A DNA stretch of 43,698 bases from Caldifarciminota bacterium (GTDB lineage Bacteria > Hydrothermota > Hydrothermia > Hydrothermales > JAJRUZ01), in the NCBI GenBank assembly GCA_024277525.1, contig JAJRUZ010000063.1:1-43698 (forward strand), given 5' to 3'. Shown here one piece after another: positions 42,032-43,698 of the stretch. A model generated the notes under the pieces. It did not search any database and was not told the origin of the DNA. It saw only the letters and a program-made list of their open reading frames with translations. The first letter of the stretch is position 1. The number at the start of each line of letters is the position of its first letter. A program made the translations under genes and the position numbers.

Positions 42032-43325
42032 AAAAATAAAAAATAAAAAATTAAAAATAGGCATTTTGGGACTCGGCTATGTGGGATTACCCCTTGCAGA
42101 ACTTTTTCTTAAAAAAAACTTTTCGGTAATAGGATTTGACATTTCTTCAAAGAAAATCAAAAATTTCAAAAAGGGCATATTTGAAATTGAGGACATAGAT
42201 TCGGATTTTCTTTATGAAAAAATAAAAGAAAATAAATTTATCTTAACCAACGATTATTTAAAATTAAGATATGCTGATGCAATATTTATATGTGTACCCA
42301 CTCCTGTCACAAAAGAGAGGGTTCCTGATCTATCTTATGTAATAAATGCTTCCGAAACAGTAAGAAAAGTATTAAGAAAGGGACATGTCATTATTCTTAA
42401 GTCAACCACATTTCCAGAAACAACGGAAGATATTGTTTTAAAAATTCTTGAAGGTAAAAAATTAAAAGTTGGTAGGGATTTTTACTTAGGATATGTTCCC
42501 GAAAGGGTAAATCCCGGAGATAAGAAATTCACAATTGAAAAAATTCCCGTTGTTTTGAGCGGTGTAACCGAAAAATGTAAAAAAATCATAAAAGAAATAT
42601 ACAAAGAAATCGTTTCCTATGTTCATACCGTTTCCTCTCCCAAAGTGGCTGAGATGACAAAACTGTATGAAAATATTTTCAGGAATGTGAACATAGCACT
42701 TGCGAACCAAATGGCTCTACTTTGTGATAAAATGGGGATAAATTTCTGGGAGGTTATTGAAGCAGCAAAAACAAAGCCTTTCGGATTCATGGCTTTTTAT
42801 CCCGGTCCGGGAGTCGGAGGGCATTGTATACCTGTTGATCCTTATTATCTTTCTTTCAAAGCAAAGGAATATGACATTGAGATTGATTTTATAACACTTG
42901 CAGCAAAAGTAAATGATGAAATGCCGTATTATGTGGTAGATAGAGTTTTTCATATTTTAATAAAAGAGAAAATATTTCCAATGGATGCAAAAATTCTTGT
43001 AATGGGGGTTTCTTTTAAAAAAGATATTTCTGATATCAGAAATTCTCCTGCAATAAAGATAATTAAGTTATTGAAACAAAAAGTTAAGAAAATTGAATAT
43101 ATTGATCCTTTTGTCCCTGAGATTGAGGATTTGAAGATGAAGAGTTTGAAATACAAAAAGGAGATTTTAAAGAATTTTGATTTAATTTTACTCTTGACCG
43201 ACCATTCGGCTTTCCCATATGAGGAAATAATGAAAAATTCAAAAATAATTTTTGATACAAGGGGGGTTTTTAAAAAGAAAAATAAAAAGATTTACAGGCT
43301 CGGCGGAGGTGAGATTGATTTTTAA
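42012..43325 (+). CDS. UDP-N-acetyl-hexosamine 6-dehydrogenase (WbpA/WecC type)
   Basis: The 437-residue protein has NAD-binding GILGLGYVGLPLAELFL and FICVPTPVTKERVPDLSYV. It also has GYVPERVNPGDKKF, KLYENIFRNVNIALANQMAL and the catalytic-Cys motif GVGGHCIPVDPYYL. The 3' part closes with VMGVSFKKDISDIRNSPA. It oxidises a UDP-sugar to the uronate for polysaccharide or O-antigen synthesis; UDP-GlcNAc is suggested by the ERVNPGD variant. I chose ATG at 42012, which has AAGGAGG 7 nt upstream and matches the family start, over a TTG at 41952. No other sugar-pathway gene is in the window. Confidence 0.9.
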   Translation: MEKELIKKIKNKKLKIGILGLGYVGLPLAELFLKKNFSVIGFDISSKKIKNFKKGIFEIEDIDSDFLYEKIKENKFILTNDYLKLRYADAIFICVPTPVTKERVPDLSYVINASETVRKVLRKGHVIILKSTTFPETTEDIVLKILEGKKLKVGRDFYLGYVPERVNPGDKKFTIEKIPVVLSGVTEKCKKIIKEIYKEIVSYVHTVSSPKVAEMTKLYENIFRNVNIALANQMALLCDKMGINFWEVIEAAKTKPFGFMAFYPGPGVGGHCIPVDPYYLSFKAKEYDIEIDFITLAAKVNDEMPYYVVDRVFHILIKEKIFPMDAKILVMGVSFKKDISDIRNSPAIKIIKLLKQKVKKIEYIDPFVPEIEDLKMKSLKYKKEILKNFDLILLLTDHSAFPYEEIMKNSKIIFDTRGVFKKKNKKIYRLGGGEIDF

Positions 43326-43427
43326 ATTGCTATGTTAAATAAAAAATAAAAAGGGAATTGGATCCGAAAATGCCCTAAAACAGAGGTTTTTCCTACCCTT
43401 CTTTATGTTCAGACTTATCGGGGATTA

Positions 43428-43482
43428 GGGAAGCAAGAGACTTACTTCTGACATTCCCCCTTCATTTTCTTTCATGCTTCCC
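43428..43482 (+). other. Inverted repeat in the gap before the last gene
   Basis: GGGAAGCA (43428-43435) pairs with TGCTTCCC (43475-43482) across 39 nt that contain a further purine/pyrimidine-rich segment (ttctgacattcccccttc). The hairpin ends 29 nt before the promoter of the 43561 gene. It has no T-run, so it could be a protein-binding site, a terminator for the upstream dehydrogenase transcript or chance. Confidence 0.3.
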
Positions 43483-43511
43483 CTTCAAAAAGTTTCAAAA
43501 ACAAAAAAATC

Positions 43512-43540
43512 TTGACAAAAATATTTTTATCCTTTATAAT
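43512..43540 (+). promoter_or_regulatory. Perfect consensus sigma-70 promoter
   Basis: TTGACA (43512-43517), exactly 17 nt, then TATAAT (43535-43540). Transcription should start near 43547, giving a leader of about 14 nt that contains little more than the GGAGG ribosome binding site (43549-43553). This is the strongest promoter seen in the window and supports high expression of the following exported protein. Confidence 0.9.
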
Positions 43541-43560
43541 CATATATCGGAGGTTAAAAA

Positions 43561-43698
43561 ATGAAATTATTAATTTTATTTTTGATTTTACAGGTTGAAA
43601 ATAAAATAGAGTGGAGTCCCGAGTATTTGGTGAGGGAGTGGGGGCGTTTGCGAGATATAAGTGTTGATGAGAGTTCATTTGTTTATATTGCTTATGAG
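43561..43698 (+). CDS. Start of an exported protein, cut by the window edge
   Basis: The ATG at 43561 lies 7 nt after GGAGG and opens 46 codons without a stop to the edge. The first residues (MKLLILFLILQVENKIEW) form a short signal peptide. The following part reads EYLVREWGRLRDIS and DESSFVYIAYE. The D-x-x-x-x-V-Y-I-A pattern is like the first blade of a beta-propeller or a BNR/T9SS-type surface protein, but too little is present to assign it. Confidence 0.6.
   Translation, partial: MKLLILFLILQVENKIEWSPEYLVREWGRLRDISVDESSFVYIAYE

Noticed and set aside
1-43698. CRISPR array, prophage or integrated plasmid
   Set aside because: No regularly spaced repeats, integrase, capsid or replication genes are visible. 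The only mobile trace is the IS630-family fragment at the left edge.

Overview
The window is AT-rich, densely packed bacterial DNA with a Gram-negative (diderm) gene set: a BamA/Omp85-like outer-membrane protein, a periplasmic PpiD/SurA-type folding factor, several lipoproteins and a prepilin peptidase. It also has a V/A-type ATPase subunit D, an M42 peptidase, a multiheme cytochrome and a Complex I operon without its NADH-oxidising genes. This mix suggests an anaerobic, possibly thermophilic, lineage of an uncultured candidate phylum (WOR-3/Hydrothermae-like). That placement is inference from gene content only.

Layout. 1-621: edge of an IS630-family transposase and a repeat-rich non-coding stretch. 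622-4694 (minus): atpD, ppiD, bamA-like. 4718-7627: a small lipoprotein, a tetraheme cytochrome fused to a phosphoesterase-like domain with tRNA-Gln just upstream, and a BshC-like or conserved hypothetical protein. 7608-9044 (minus): macro-domain protein and YbbR protein. 9080-14923 (plus): ACT-like unknown protein, sucC, asd, a primary-type sigma factor with a large insertion, and a nitrilase-family amidohydrolase. 15046-24985 (minus): nine genes running from a giant adenylate-cyclase/AAA/TPR protein through folK, panC, gmk, purB, a GGDEF protein, prepilin peptidase and a ZIP transporter to a MenG-like methyltransferase. Every junction overlaps if the GGDEF gene is read through its internal stop. 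25063-26769: an unknown lipoprotein and a zinc-ribbon protein, divergent. 26880-34161: nuoABCDH, a PIN-domain gene plus a tiny partner, then nuoIJKL. 34211-36945: tmRNA, tRNA-Leu(CAG), a transglutaminase-like protein, a GAF/HD-GYP protein and tRNA-Leu(TAG). 37068-43325: a membrane protein, an M42 peptidase, dapB, two very small ORFs, an RNase PH homologue, rluD-like and a UDP-HexNAc dehydrogenase. 43561 to the edge: start of an exported protein behind a perfect consensus promoter.

Main unusual signals. (1) The sigma factor carries about 116 extra residues inside or next to region 4. (2) Three otherwise intact genes each contain one in-frame stop; two of them are the only c-di-GMP synthesis and degradation genes here, and the third is the M42 peptidase, which loses its last metal ligand. 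(3) A 13-nt T-arm-like hairpin, GGGTTCWAHTCCC, sits exactly 34 nt upstream of three unrelated start codons. (4) A toxin-antitoxin-like PIN module lies inside the nuo operon. (5) Several promoters place the -10 box 6-7 nt before the ATG, implying leaderless mRNAs. (6) The bamA-like coding frame continues past any canonical start and seems to begin at an AUU.
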